64,000 nucleotides of DNA, taken from Gordius sp. MW1. Its lineage: Eukaryota; Nematomorpha; Gordioida; Gordea; Gordiidae. Positions 24,181 through 37,670 of the stretch are shown here, one piece after another. The notes under the pieces are model-generated. The model made no database searches and was not told the DNA's origin. It saw only the letters and a program-made list of their open reading frames with translations. Location of the stretch: the NCBI GenBank assembly GCA_964036665.1, contig OZ038529.1:9532501-9596500 (forward strand), given 5' to 3'. The translations under genes and the position numbers were made by a program. Each line of letters begins with the position of its first letter. The stretch's first letter is position 1.

Positions 24181-27100
24181 CTATACATCCCCGTTAGGAT
24201 GTCTCTCGTTGGAAGTTGCTCTGAGGTATAATGTTTGGGGTATTAACAAGTTATTGGATGACCGTGGAGGGGAAGAAGTGGGGAGTATGCGCTGTTTGAG
24301 CGGAGATTTGTTCTGTGGATCTTCGTTATTTGCTTGTTCGGTTACGGGGGAAGTGACATGTTCATTAGCTTGATTGGTATTTAAATTCTCCACGTTTGTT
24401 GCCGATTTAAACAACAATCGTGGTACAAGGATTGGGGAACTGTTGTTACAAGTCGGGCTTTGATTGACACCGAGCGAAAGATTGTAAGGTGGCGACATAG
24501 CTTTACCACCCGATAAAATTCGAATAGTGGTAAATCTGGGGGACTGGGCCTCGGAACATCGCAACTTTATGTCACCGGCTGGAACAAAGGGTGTCCGATC
24601 GATCTTATGAGATGGCGTCGTAGTAATATTGCTTTGGGCATTTATCCCCCTACGGCGTGGACTTAGAGTTGAGGATGATTTAGATAAGGGGGCCGTGGCC
24701 TTAGCCAGAGCGGTTTCAAATTTTTTACGAGCTGCGGCACCCAGGCTATTGTTTTGTGGCGCTGGTGGGTTATACGAAGTATCGGAAGTTGATTTATTCG
24801 CACTGTGTAAAACAGTGGTGGGTAAGGCGTCATTAGCTGCACCAAGTTCTTGCTTTAGTCTCTGGAAAGAAGATGTAAGCGATTTAGTTTCTTCGTTATA
24901 AGTTTTAATTATGGTGCTGGTTATGGGATTTGGCTTGATGGTGGATGATTTAGAAGGTTCATTGAGCTCGGTTTTAATATTAAGTATGCTAGAATTTTTC
25001 GGATTTTTACGCGGCCTTCCTGCCCTTTTCTTCACTTGAACCGGCGGACGACCGACCCTTAGACGCTCGTCACTCCCATTGATAGGTGTAGTTTGACCAC
25101 TACTACAAGGGGAATCAGTCAATACATTTATTTGGTCGGGGTTATTTAGTTTATTTTTGAACGGAATATTATTGTTGCTATCTAAGATTTCGCTCGCTAG
25201 TGGTGGCATATCTTCTTTGATTAAGTCATACCTTCTTTTCCTCACGTGATTTAGTTCCGAATCAGATGAAGTGCGTTTGGAATAATTTAAATAGGGATTG
25301 AGATGAGTTCTTTTATTTCTGGGGTTATTAAGCGCGATGGATTCTTGTTCCTTCCTATCGTCCTCCTTGGATTCGGGCAGATCACTACTACTCACAGAAG
25401 TACCAAAAGCGATAACCGCGTTGGAGCAGCGTTGTTCCGACAGTGGCAAGTGACGTATATCGATGATGGCGCGCCGACACTCTCTCTTGGTGAGGGGATG
25501 AGGGACGTGGCAATCGGTGATGTGGGAGTAAATTTCACATCTATCATAGGAACCTAGGTGACACACCTGACATTTGAATCGGTAAATGTCGAAGTGACGA
25601 AACATGTGTCTGGACATGGTGTAGTGGTTGTTGAAATGCCTGTCGCAAATCTTACACTCGGGCGTGACGCTATCGTAGTAGGCGTCAATTAAGTGTAGGT
25701 TGCCTGGATTGAAGAGGTCGGCTGCCGATTTTTGACAGAACCGGGGGTCGGAAAAAAGGTCTAAAACTTTAGCTTTTTGGATGTTGGTGTAGGGGGCGAT
25801 ATTCATTCGAGAGAAGCTCGCGGTGTTACATCGCGTCATAGAATTAGATGCTATCGCGGTCGATGCCACTTCTCCGGGCGATAGGGGGGTAGGAGTTGGT
25901 TGTTGTGAGGAAGGGCAAAATACGGCGTGGCGCATTTTTATCTTCAAGTTTTTAAATCGTTTCCCGCAACCCTGACACATGTATACGGGACCGGTGTGGT
26001 AACTTTCGGTTTGAGAAAACCGCGATCCCTTACTATACCGATTGAAAGGGGTAAATTTGGAAGTCCAATTAGAATTTTTGGGTAACATTGGACGACCTCG
26101 TTTACCCCTCCTGAGTGGAGCATCCCCAATGAGCTTGGAGGATGCAGATGTTTCGGGCTGCGCTTCGACTTTTACATCCGCCTTTAACTGATTAGTGATG
26201 AAGCCACGAGTTCTGCTCAAATTGGCGTATTTCTCCCTAGCTAGGCCTTGGACCGATTTAGGCCTCAACGCAAGGGTCCCTTTTAGAGATCGTTCCGTCA
26301 AAGCTTTGAAGACATTGACTAGGCCTTCCTTCCGATGAAACATGCCTATGTGACCAATCAAGGAGGCCAGGTTAAACATAAAATGAGGACACAGCGGACA
26401 CCTTATATTAAAGCCTTGGGGGCTATGTTCAGAGGAAAGGTGCTCGATGAAATCGCGGTTGCAATCGTAGGTCACGCTATCGGAACAGTCGAGACATTTA
26501 AGGGTAGGATTCAGTTCGACTGCTGGAATCGTCATAGACAAAGTCTCCGGTTCACCGCTAATCGTCACGGGGCTACAACTCTTAACCGACGTCGACTCGT
26601 ACTCGGTTTTAAAAGTTTTGGCTATTTCAATCGGAGATTTAATGGCGCTCGGGGTGACTAATTGGGTAATCTTGAGCCGAGGTAATTCGTTAACGGGAAC
26701 ATACTGCGTAGACGACTTTACTTTTTGACTATCACCAACGTGCACCAAAGACGATGAGGCTTTAGTTTTTATATTCTGCGGCAGACTCGTTTTACGCTTG
26801 TTGCGCCCGAGCGTAAGGGAGTCGTTGACGGTTTCCGGGCGCAAAGGCTCATTAGAGTGAATAATCATAGCTTCTTCAATCGAGGCGGTGGAAGAGGGGG
26901 TCTGGGTGAATCCCTTACCAATCGACACTTTGGTAGAACGCTCCTTATTATCAACCGGCACAGAGGCTCCTTGACCTAGCCGTTTCCAAAAACTACGTGT
27001 TTTAAAAATAGCAGCCCCTTTACTACCACCCATTTTGTCGGCCTTATGTTTGGTTGTTTCGCTACCCTGTTGGTCGTCGTCGTTATTGCTGCCTCTAGGT

Positions 27101-29834
27101 GGAGGAGATGAAGTAGGAGTTTCCTTATTACCGCGCGCGACGGCATTTGCACGCGATTGACCGTAATGATGACTACTGCGCAAAAAAGCTGCCCAATTGC
27201 TTTGGTTCAAGCGCGTTTCGCTAGCCGCGTCTTTGGCTCGCTTGCCCCGATCCGCGTACAGGTCGCGACAATAAAATCTCTTGTGAGCCAAAAAATTGGG
27301 TAACGCGCGGTGCAGGGAACGACACATACGACATTCGTACACGAGGTCGCATTCGTTGACTAAAGCGCTCAACAGTTCGGCGTTAGGAGAGTCGGCTGCT
27401 AAGCAGGCCAATATTTGTCTCACGCCCGAATTATCGCTCACCCCATCACAAGTTATATCCTCCAAGGGTTTAACTAGCGAAGCGTAATCTATGGGCTGAG
27501 ACTCGGCCGCGTTGCTATTGGTTGTGGTAGTGGCGTTGAGATTGCTTAAGTGGCCAACACCGGTAATCATAGCGGATGTGGTTATATTTTTGACCATTTT
27601 GACCGTCGGAATCTCGACGGTTTGCCGCGGGGATTCTAAAAAAAGAGGAATTTTTGTAGAAAATTAGATCGTTCAACGCATTTTCTCGGCTAATAATTCG
27701 GGGAAAGATTTCATAAGGTGATCAATTAATGGTTTAAGGTCACTACATTTAAGGGGATTTCGACGGGACATTATTGATTTTTAAAAACTTACGACCATAC
27801 AAAAAGAGATCTATATAAATTTTTATCGCAACGTCTTCGTTTCAATCGGTGGCGAATAAAAATATTGCAATTAATGGAAATTCAAATAATAAGTTTAGCT
27901 TAAGATAAAAATAGGTAAAAAATGCACAACCCCCCCCCTACCTTAAATTTTTTTTGGATATTGGTGAAAGGAAAAAGTTTATACCACAAAATTTTACAAT
28001 TAAACTATGCAAAATTTATTTATGATTGCTTTTAAATCAATTCTGCAAAACCAAGTTCGACTAAATTATTTTTCTCGACTTGAATATCAATTAATTGGCA
28101 TAAACATTTTTAAGAACTATTATTCTATGTTTTCAATTAAATCCAAGGGTAAGACCTTGTGGCTTATTTACGATAGGCAATATTAATTATTTTTTCATCG
28201 TCATATCAATTATCTAATTACTTTTGTGTCAATTAAAATAAGAAAAACTAACAAATGTATATAGCTAAATCCTTTCGAGCCATGAGTGAACAAAATATTT
28301 AGTTAATTCTTTTTTAACTTGATTTTGAAATTAATGCATCGCCTAATAGAGCGATAATTCAGGTAAACAAAATTAAATTATTCTTTTGTATAAAATTATT
28401 GTGTAACGTTTTAAACGAAAATAACGTTTTAGGTATATGTATGGTCATTGTCAAAATTCTATACGTGGTGTACCCGATCGTCATTACGTTTAGTTAAAAT
28501 AGTGTTTGCAAACTTGTCCTTATTTCCATTGAAAACAATAATTTTATTTACATTAGTGTAATGAGTGTAAACTAATGATGTTTTAGAATGGAAAAAACCG
28601 GTCATTTTGAACCCCCCCTTACACCATCGCCAAAATAATGAAGTATTACTCCTCTTTACAAATCCATTCAGACTAGGAAATCTACCAATTAGGACAGTGC
28701 TGAGTTGTCGGCATACAATTGTTTCGATTCCATTAAAAATTGTAAACCCCCCAAAAAAACCTGACCCAATAGCTGACGAATATACCAAACCAATCCGAAC
28801 GTTATATAAATCTCGAAATAAGCAATTCAAACCTTGCCCCTAATAAGTAATAACTATTTCCACTTTTTTAAATAAAATTTGATTTAATATCCCTCCTGCT
28901 TTAATCTAAATTGCGTGTGTGAGCCATAATTTGCGAGATTTTTATTTAGGTCGACCACTCACTCAAGAGTTGCCACCACTGGAAGGGTATAAATCTTAAC
29001 TAAAGGTTTTAGAATTTTTAGGTCGTCTAGGGTCATGCAATACCGCGAATCCTGGAGGCTGCTCAAAAATATGTTATCGAAAAAACGAAATAGTCCCCAA
29101 AATGAATCCAAATTCTAGGCTAAAAAAGGGCTTAAACAGCAAAATTACCCAAGTAAGCCTTGAATAGGTGCAATCTTTTTTGCAAAATATCATTACGTTT
29201 TGTGTTTGAAATCGATGCCACCCCGACCCGAAAACAGTTCAAATTTTGTAACCCAAAGAGAGTTGAGAGTCGAGTAAGTAAAAGGGAAAAAACAAATGGG
29301 GTTTTTCAATCGCAGAACTCAAGTGTGTTGTAAAAACGGCTGGGTTTTGTTTGGTCGACTTTTGGTTTTAGTCGACTAAACATTAACAGACCAAAGCTCC
29401 GTTTTTAAAACATTAAGTTCAAGTAATGACTATAAGATTTTTAGGACGTTTTCGAAATGCGCGTAGTAGGATTAAAATAGGAGGGGCAGAAATAACAAAT
29501 TTGCTGGTAAACTGAAAGAAACACTGATTAAAATATAAATTTTTCATTAATTTAATAGAAAACGGGTGGGGGGGGGGGCAGTTGCCCTTAGCAGACCCTT
29601 GGATCTGAACCCACCTTCTATTGGAATGGGATCATCTATAGCATCAGGTGGGGGAGGTGAGAGTGGTGTCAGATCAATTTGGGCGAGAGTCGTACACACC
29701 AATGGTGATTCCAAATCAGAATGGGCCGATTGAGGTTTGATAAAATCCATAGCATCATCACTCAGTTCGACTGATGAAGTAAGGGTTGGGGCTTCAATAT
29801 TTTGGACTGGTTCTTCACTATGTTCCGCGTCCAT
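24181..29834 (-). CDS. ZNF800: ZNF800-like zinc-finger protein, two exons
   Basis: Exon 1 is 29834-29597 and exon 2 is 27635-24181, joined by a GT-AG intron in matching phase; together 1,230 residues plus stop. The start is ATG 29834 (MDAEHSEEP); an in-frame stop lies just upstream. Exon 1 is acidic. Near residue 120-165 the segment SGVRQILACLAADSP followed by VYECRMCRSLHRALPNF and HKRFYC matches the characteristic N-terminal finger of ZNF800. Further C2H2-type fingers follow: CLDCSDS..., CPLCPHFMFNLASLIGHIG, CQGCGKRFKNLKIKMRH, CKICDRHFNNHYTMSRHMFRH, CQVCHLGSYDRCEIYSH. A tandem AT-hook-like basic motif (VGRPPVQVKKRAGRPRKNP) comes after them. The long Ser/Thr/Pro-rich C-terminal third has no recognised domain. 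The role is likely nuclear DNA-binding regulation. It is longer than vertebrate ZNF800 (about 660 residues), mainly through low-complexity spacers. Frame and splicing are intact. Confidence 0.88.
27636..29596 (-). other. Intron of the ZNF800-like gene
   Basis: About 1.96 kb, bounded by GT at 29596-29595 and AG at 27637-27636. It contains a poly-C run near 27931, AT-rich sequence, and open frames on both strands at 28459-28843 that look accidental. At 29341-29400 it has a small repeat with TAGTCGACTA shared with the DEK intron. Confidence 0.75.
29341..29400. repeat. Intronic repeat related to the DEK-intron repeat
   Basis: Contains GTTTGGTCGAC and TTTAGTCGACTAAACATTAACAGACC. Its reverse complement shares GGTCTGTT.ATGTTTAGTC with 3143-3165. 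Confidence 0.45.
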
Positions 29835-30073
29835 ATAAAGTGAGTTGTTCAACAGGCACGTTAAATATATCTATTGCAACGACATTTAATGATGGACGAC
29901 GGCTAGTGAAATCTTGAACAAATTAAATAGAAATGAAATAATTTAAATTTGAAAGTGTATAGAAATTGATATTGTATTTTTAAACATTGGTCAAAAAACA
30001 TTTGTTGATGTTTATTAACTAATAAAAATAAAGAGAAAATATATATTTATTTATAAAGTATTTTTATTTTTAA

Positions 30074-31717
30074 CACTCCGTTGGCCAGGCTAAAATCCTA
30101 ACACGGATGGTAAAGGGGGTCTTAAAAGCCCCAAACTTTTAAATAGCTATAACTTGGTTGTATTGTAATATAAACTTTTCAAATTTTAAAAGCATAATAC
30201 TACAACTCTTATCTGTAAATTGATATATTACTTTGGGTATTTGAACAAGGGATTATAATTTTATAATTACAATTAGTGCAACCCCCAAAATTTCCCCCTA
30301 TGTGACTATATTTAGTCATAACAAATTTTTTTTCTCCAATTCCATAATTTAATTTATAAGATCATATAAAATAAGGTTGGAGCTAAAACTATAAAAAATT
30401 TGGCATAAAAAAACCTAAAAACAAAAATAATAGAGATGTCCAAACTTAGGGAATTTTTGGCCCTACGTTTTTTTAGGGCAAAAAGTTACTACTGTTCTAA
30501 GCCATTATTTTTCTAATTTTTGGACTTCAATTAAATTTTTTTTAATAGAAATTCATTATAGAAGGTTAGAATTAAGAATAGGAAAAAAATCTAATTGTAA
30601 AATCTTAAAACAAAAATTTTATGAGGCTTTAAAAATAGTGAATTTTGTGTAAAAAATGAGATTTCCTACATGTTTTGTTAGTTTAAAATTAAAAAATTTT
30701 TTAGTTTGAAAAGATAAAGTGTAAAAAAGTTAGTTTATAAATGAACATTGGTAATAAAAGTTTATGATTTTTTACATTTGGCTTAAAAAAAAACCTAAAA
30801 ATAAAAAATAGAGTTGTCTAAACTAAAGCAAATTTTGACCCTTTTTTTTGAAACAGAAAGTTTTCTATTCTTATTGATACATTTTTTAAATAATTTTTCA
30901 ACTAGTTTTATATTTTTACAATAGAAATAAATCTTAGAAGGTTAAATTTGAGAATATGAAATTAATCTTCATGTAGTATCTTAAAACAAACATTATGTAG
31001 GGCTATAAAAACAGTCAATTTTTCATAAAATGACACTTCATACACATATGAAATATCAAATATGATTTGGAAAGTTTAATTCAGTTACTTTATAAACAGA
31101 CATTTATTATTTATGATCTTTTAGTCTATTTAATCCTAAGCTACAATAATAATTACTATAGGTATAAACTCCTTAAACTAATATATGATTATTTATTTAT
31201 GACAACATGATAAAATGTTATATTTTTATATTTATATACCATATTCAGACAAAAAATAATATATATATAGCACTTTTTAATGTTAGACATGTTGAAATAT
31301 CTAAGTGCACAGGAAAATTTACACAAATTAGCACATTGAAATACCACGAGGAAAAATAAACATGTTAAAATCTGAGTTTAAAATGTAAATATCTCAAAGA
31401 AAATAAAATGTTTATAAAATTTTTTTTCACAAATAGGTTTATAATAATGCTTTTTAATATTATATTTAAAAAAAAAATTTTGGAAAAAATTTTTTTTTTC
31501 CTATTGTGGAACGTGGGGTCCTGGACGACCCCGGGCATCTAAAACACGCCGTATCTTAAAAACTACTGGATAAAAACAAGCCAAAATTTGCAGAGATATT
31601 CTAGGATAAATTTTATTAAGCTACTGAAAAAATGAAATTATAACAATCACTAACTTAATTTGTACAACATTTATAAACCGCTTGGGGTCTGTGAGACCCC
31701 ACCTAGCCAACGGAGTG
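30074..31717. mobile_element. TTAA-flanked non-autonomous DNA transposon, piggyBac-like
   Basis: The ends are CACTCCGTTGGCCAGG on the left and, inverted, CACTCCGTTGGCTAGG on the right, one mismatch in 16. Both sides carry TTAA (30070-30073 and 31718-31721), the target of piggyBac-type elements. Inside the right end are GGGGTC...GACCCC inverted motifs. The interior is very AT-rich with no transposase frame. Terminal bases differ from the usual CCY start of piggyBac, so the assignment rests on TTAA and structure. Confidence 0.75.
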
Positions 31718-31721
31718 TTAA

Positions 31722-33184
31722 AGATGATTTTACAATAAAAAATAAAGGTAAATTTGCTTAAAATAGTTATACGATAAATAATGTGTTAAACTTTATCACT
31801 AAGTATTTTATATATATATATTTAAAAAATCATGAATAATTTTTACTCCTTCATACCAATAAATGTTTTTGATTAAAATTAAATTTATAATAAATTTAAG
31901 CTATTTATAAATAATAGTAGATTAACTTGCTATTAATATGTATTTAATTTCAGAAGACCATTCTATTTATAATTTGATTGTTATAAAAAACACTAGTAAT
32001 ACTTATAAAATTGAATTGTCATTAATAAAGTCCCATAAATAATAATTTTAAGCCAGATTATAATTTGTGATACAAATTTTGTGAAAATTGTTTAAAAAAC
32101 ATGATAAAAGCACATAACCTTTTTAACTTGTGAATAATAAAATACAAAGTATATGAATATATAATATATTTTATATGTTCCAGTTTTTAAATAATATTCT
32201 GTTAATTTACAAGGGCTAAAAATACTAGCTTTTTTACTATGGATATATTATAGAACTAAAAAATTGAAGACAGAGAATGTGAGAAATAATTAAAATATTA
32301 ATAAAATTGGACACAAATATTCGAAATTAAAAAAATTTAATGAATCTGCATATTTAAATTGCATACTACTCATATAAAACTTTTTACTTCGACAAGTTTT
32401 TAAGCTTAATAAAATTAATCAATAAATAGTTTAAAATGTGTGTACATATCTTAGGTTAAATTTGTTTAAAAATAATATATGTTTATAAATAGAAAGATTA
32501 TAAACGATTAATAAAAAATAATTGTCAATATATAAAACAATCATTTTTATATTTACCTGCAATCTTTTTTCAATTTATTAAATTAAAACTTAGTTATTTT
32601 ATAATTCCCAAAACTGATTTTTCAAAAAAAATTGATGTTGTCACACAAGGAAAAACTTGCTGGAGGGTTTATCAAACATAGGCACACCACCCTCTTAATT
32701 TATTTTTTCCTAAACTTCAAGCAAAATTTATCTAACAAGACAAGTAATATTAGAGCGATAATTCTATTCTGGCACCTTTTATAATTTTATCTGCCTTCTG
32801 GTAAATGATAATAGTGATTAAATAGTCAAAATAATTTCTGTATTAAATTTATTTAAAAACTAATAATAACTTAATAATAACTATATAGCTTGTTAAAATC
32901 TATCAGAAAATAAAAGACTCCAATATATTATTTACAAATCCATCTATTACCAGTTATTCCCAAACAGTATTTAACTAAAAAGAATTTACATCAATTTATT
33001 ATAAATACAGAAATTCTTGAATTAATGTTGTCATCCAATTGATAATATTTACTATATTTGTTTATATTAGTATCATGTTAAAAATTTATGATTCAAAAAA
33101 AAACTTTGCTTTGACTTTTCTTGCAATTCAAGAATCCACAAATATCTTTGAAATTTTTTTCCTTATTTAGAGGTAAATGAACAG
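31722..33184. other. AT-rich intergenic DNA, no gene seen
   Basis: Roughly 1.5 kb with very low GC and many short A/T runs. No open frame, terminal repeat or RNA gene could be supported. Confidence 0.5.
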
Positions 33185-35570
33185 TTAGGCCATTCTCCTT
33201 TCTTTCTTATAGCTGATTATCCCACTTGGTGGCCAGCTTTTTCATTTCTATGTATTCCTGCACTAACACCAGTTTCGCTTTAGCTCATATCTTTTCTAGT
33301 CGAAATTTTATTTTATGTTTCCATGACAGCTTAGGTCTCCCTCTCCTTCGCTTACCCCCTCTTGATGTGATTTGCCATGTGACTATCCTCTTGTCTCTCC
33401 AAATCGGCCAAACTATCTCAACCAACTTTCTTTGAATTGGAACTACATTTAATTTATTTCTTTTTATTTCTTTTATCTTCCTTTTTGCTTATTCACAAGA
33501 TATATCTTACCTAGCATCTCCATTATAGCCAACTTTGGCCTTCATTTGCCTTAATTGTCCATGTCTTTGCTCCACACATTACCCTGGGTACATTAATGGT
33601 GTTATATAATCGGCCTTTCAATTTGAGTGGTAAGTGTTAGTCACCTAATATCCCACTCAACTCCCTGAATTTTAGACAGTCTGCCCTTATTCTTTCCTTA
33701 ATTTCGCTTTCCAGACGCCAATTCTTACCTGGAACCAAGATATTTGTGTTCCTTTTTACTGCTGAAACACCAGAAAACTATTTGCAGATTTTCTTTGTAT
33801 TCGTTTCGGGGCTCCAAGCATATGTGTGCAGTTTAATCCCCGTTGACCCTAAGGCCATTCCTTTTAATTCGATCATCCACATTTTCCCCATTGCTAACCC
33901 CCCCCCCCTCCCATTTGAACACGAGCACAAAGCCATATCATCTGCATAAAACATTCCCCAAAGTGATTCACGTTTTAGTCATAAGATGTTCAATCCATCA
34001 TTGTTAAGAATAGCAATGGACTTGGTGCCGATTCTTGACACACCGACATTTACACTAAATCTCTTATCCATGGATGTCCATATTTTGGTTTTTAGTTTAT
34101 TATACATATCCTTTAAGCGTCGGGTACACGATTGGAACTCAATTCATCTCTTAGCAATTGTCTTGGACCTTTATCGAAAGCTTTCTCAAGATCTGTGACA
34201 CACCCATGAAGATCCTTCTGTTTTTTCTTATATGATCCCATTTGTCGTTTGGGACCATGTATTGCATCTGAAGTTGACTTTCTAGGCATGAACCCAAATT
34301 GTCGTTCATTTATTAAAAGGTAGTCTAGCTTCAATGGCCTTTTCCCACACATTGCATGATTCGTTAACTCCCCCCAACCCCCCCCCCCCCCCTAGTCATA
34401 TAACTCTTTTACATCTCCCTTCGTTTTATAGATTGTTAGAATCTTTCCCTCCACTCATCAGGTATCTTACAGTTTTCAAGTATTTTGATAAACACTAGCA
34501 TTTAACAACCTTTCATAGGTATATTATCATGTCCCATCGCTCTATCCATGATCATCTTTTAAAACATCTAATAAACTTTTGTTCTATCACTACTAACTGG
34601 GCCAAATTTTAAGTTCTCTTTATCAACGGTTCGAAACCCCATTCTTATTATTTAATAACAATTTAGAGTTATTCTTCCCAACCGTCTACCATTTGATGGT
34701 CCGGAGTTAGAGTGTTGCCTTTCTTGGTCTTTATGGTTACGTTTACCACATACTTTGAGTTCCTTGTCCTGGTCCTTGCAATTTTGTGGAACTTCCCCCA
34801 ATTTAATATTTAACTTGGAGTTTAAATTTTCGAATACACAACATTATGCTACTTTTTAGCTTTCACATATGGCAAAATTCTTCATTTCTGTTACCTAGAT
34901 TATTAAATTTTCTTTTTAGCTCGACTAGGCGTTGCACGTCTATACCTGGTTTACCGTCCCTTAGAACAAATTTTGTCACTGATCAGACCGAGTTGGTAAT
35001 GTTGTTCCACTAGCATTCTGATGATCGTCCTGCAACCGTTTAGTTATTTGATCGTTGTAAACATCTTTCAAGTTTTGAAGCCGGAACCATTGTTTTTCCC
35101 ATTCAGTCTATTCGGCCTGTCCTGGAGATGACATAGTCCATCACAACAGGTCTGTGCTGGGGTGCAATAGTCTTACCTAGTATAACCTTAAAATGGCGGA
35201 CATTTTGTACTTATTTTGCTATTAAGAGGAAGCAATATACGTGAGAGACCAATTCCCACATTGTACGTTATTAGGAAATTTATATAATTTATGAGGAAAG
35301 TATTTGTAATAATACCACAGCAATTTTCAATACCTCTTCGTTTTCATCCTTTCTGAACCCTTATCCATTTCCACCAAGGTTCCGTTCAAATCCTTCTCTT
35401 GTATTGTCAATGTAACCGTTCATATCCGCTCAAATTATAATTATCTCGACTCTAAGTATCATAACCATTTCGTCTACTTCCACAAAATAATCCCTTTCAT
35501 CATCAGAGCATCTAGCTTGCGGACCACAACCGGACACGACATTAACTAATTGACATTCTAAGCAAAGTTT
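33185..35570 (-). pseudogene. Decayed LINE, RTE/BovB-like, second subfamily
   Basis: Minus-strand remnant. At 34352-34113 an RT segment is readable: ERQFGFMPRKSTSDAIH then VTDLEKAFD, the RT motif block typical of RTE/BovB. Further 5' at about 35380-35560 are traces of the endonuclease (CGPQ..., ADMNGYIDN). It carries many stops and frameshifts, and a poly-C run interrupts it at about 34377-34392. It is clearly diverged from the RTE at 39692-42729, so a separate and older lineage. Confidence 0.75.
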
Positions 35571-36214
35571 CTACGCTTAATTGATTTTTCGTTGAACTTA
35601 TCCCATTTAACTCATTTTAATTAATCAATATGACCTATTAGTTTAACTCTCTATACTCTTACTAGTGTTTTAAAATTTTAGATAGGCTTAACTTGAGCCC
35701 TTAAAGTCTATATTTAGACTATATTTTTTATTTTTAACTAATGTTTGGACAAATTAGGTTATTTTTATGTTTATACATTTTCTCAAGGAATAAATTAGTC
35801 AGTAAAAAAATACTGCTTTATTTTGAATTAAATAGGATTAAAACCCGTATTTACTTGCTATAAGATATACACATGATAATGTAAATATCAATCATAAAAT
35901 TTTTGTCAACTGCTATTTTAATATCACTATAAATTTCTTTTAACTTTCCATCAACAAAATTTGTAAAAATATATAAATCTTTTCTATTTTTTATAAAGAC
36001 AATATTAAATAGAATCCTTTAAAAATAATCAAAAAGGTAGGCTTTTATAAAATCTCAAAATATATTTTAAATTACAATAAACATAACAGTATTTAGAAGA
36101 GGAGTCATAAATACAAATGAAACATGCCATTCTAATTTTAAATGGGACACATTATAATAAAAAATGCTAGTGGTATGTATTCCTTTCATATTCCGTCCAT
36201 AATTGAACCGTTGG
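35571..36214. other. AT-rich spacer, no gene seen
   Basis: No open frame or repeat terminus can be supported between the decayed LINE and the RTE 3' fragment. Confidence 0.5.
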
Positions 36215-36470
36215 ACCTTAGCCGATTTGGTATGGGCATATACTAAGAAGAGACACGAATGACATAAATCGAAAAGTACTGGACATGGAGGTAGCGGGCA
36301 AGAGAGGAAGAGGACGACCCCGTGTCACGTGGAAAGGGCAAGTGGATAAAGTAATGAAAACAAAAGAGATTAGTCAAGATATGGCACTCACCCGGTCAAG
36401 ATGGAAGAGACTCATCAAAACAAACCTCACGACTGTGGGACCAAATAACTGATAAAGAAGAAGAAGAGAC
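36215..36470 (+). mobile_element. 3' fragment of an RTE LINE
   Basis: In plus orientation this matches the last ~255 bases of the RTE at 39692-42729, including the frame RLRWYGHILRRDTDD (here partly changed) and the terminal ACTGATAAAGAAGAAGAAG tail. It is a strongly 5'-truncated insertion. Confidence 0.88.
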
Positions 36471-37505
36471 TTTTTCCTTGAAGGTCGAATGTCTCCTGCC
36501 GTTGCTTTAATCGTCCCATGGGAAAAAAACCTCTTTGAGACTTAACATGCATCGACTTGTTCTCAACCTCATATTTTAATTATACCCCATGACCCTCTGC
36601 GAAGATAGCAAGCTTAAAAAATATAAGGCACTTGTGCAACCAAGTAACTTTATACTTAAAGTTTTCTCTTCTAACTCTTATGGAAAAATGACGTGAGATT
36701 TTAAAAATAAAGGCAGACGATCCCCTCTTTTTAAATATATATCGGCTTCTTATCAAATTATCAAAAATTTAATTTTGCATCATTTTTGGATTTTTGGACT
36801 CTTTTAAAAGAGAAATATGAAGACATATCACTTATTAACACCTTTTTATATTACTATATTATAATTGTAGGACTTTAACTAAATTTATTTTCAACTACAT
36901 ATTATTAAACCATCTTTCATTTTACAGGGCGGAGAGCAAAATATTTATAGATTATGTGTAGGGCTGCATCGATATCAAATTTTTAACCGATACCGATACT
37001 ACCGATATTTTACATCTTATAAAAATTAGACTTGTTAATATTTATAATGCTTTATTTAAAATAATTCCAAATTAATGACTTGCTTTTAGACCTAAATATA
37101 ATTTAATTTTAAATTTAAATAAAGTAAACGAAAGGCCATTTGAATTAATAATACACAACATAGAATGTTATTCTAATTTAAAATATTTTAAATGCTTTGT
37201 TGATAAATCTATATATATAAAGTAAAGTGTATGTATATATGTATGTATATATATATATATATATGGAGCTAAATTCTGAAACTACCGGTCCGATTCGCGC
37301 GAAAATTTACCCCTAGGTTCCCAGGGCGGCCAGGGGTAAAATAGCTTTTTTAGAATCCTAAAATTCCCTTTAGTTTTCGATATATTGGGTTTTATGCGTT
37401 TTGACGTTCAATAAAATGTCAATCAAACGCCCCTCCTCGCGTTCGTTGAAAATTTGAATATACAGACAGTTCTGTAGTAAAAGTGTATCACTTATAGTAG
37501 TTTGT

Positions 37506-37670
37506 AAAACGTAATCTTTTCTTAACAGTGACAACATAAAATTTATGAATTAAATTTCTTAAACGTCATCTTTTCTTAACGGTGACAAGACAACATAAAA
37601 TTTATGAATTAAATTTCTTAAACGTCATCTTTTCTTAACAATGACAACATAAAATTTATGAATTAACCTG
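37506..37670. repeat. Three ~57-base tandem units
   Basis: AAACGT(A/C)ATCTTTTCTTAAC followed by GACAACATAAAATTTATGAATTAA is repeated three times with small differences, within the Helitron. Confidence 0.88.

Noticed and set aside
28459..28843. Overlapping open frames of 123 and 78 codons on opposite strands
   Set aside because: They lie in the ZNF800-like intron, show no domain, have low-complexity composition and share the same region on both strands, as expected for chance frames.
33226..34198. Plus-strand frames of about 70 codons
   Set aside because: Antisense to the decayed minus-strand LINE; no domain.
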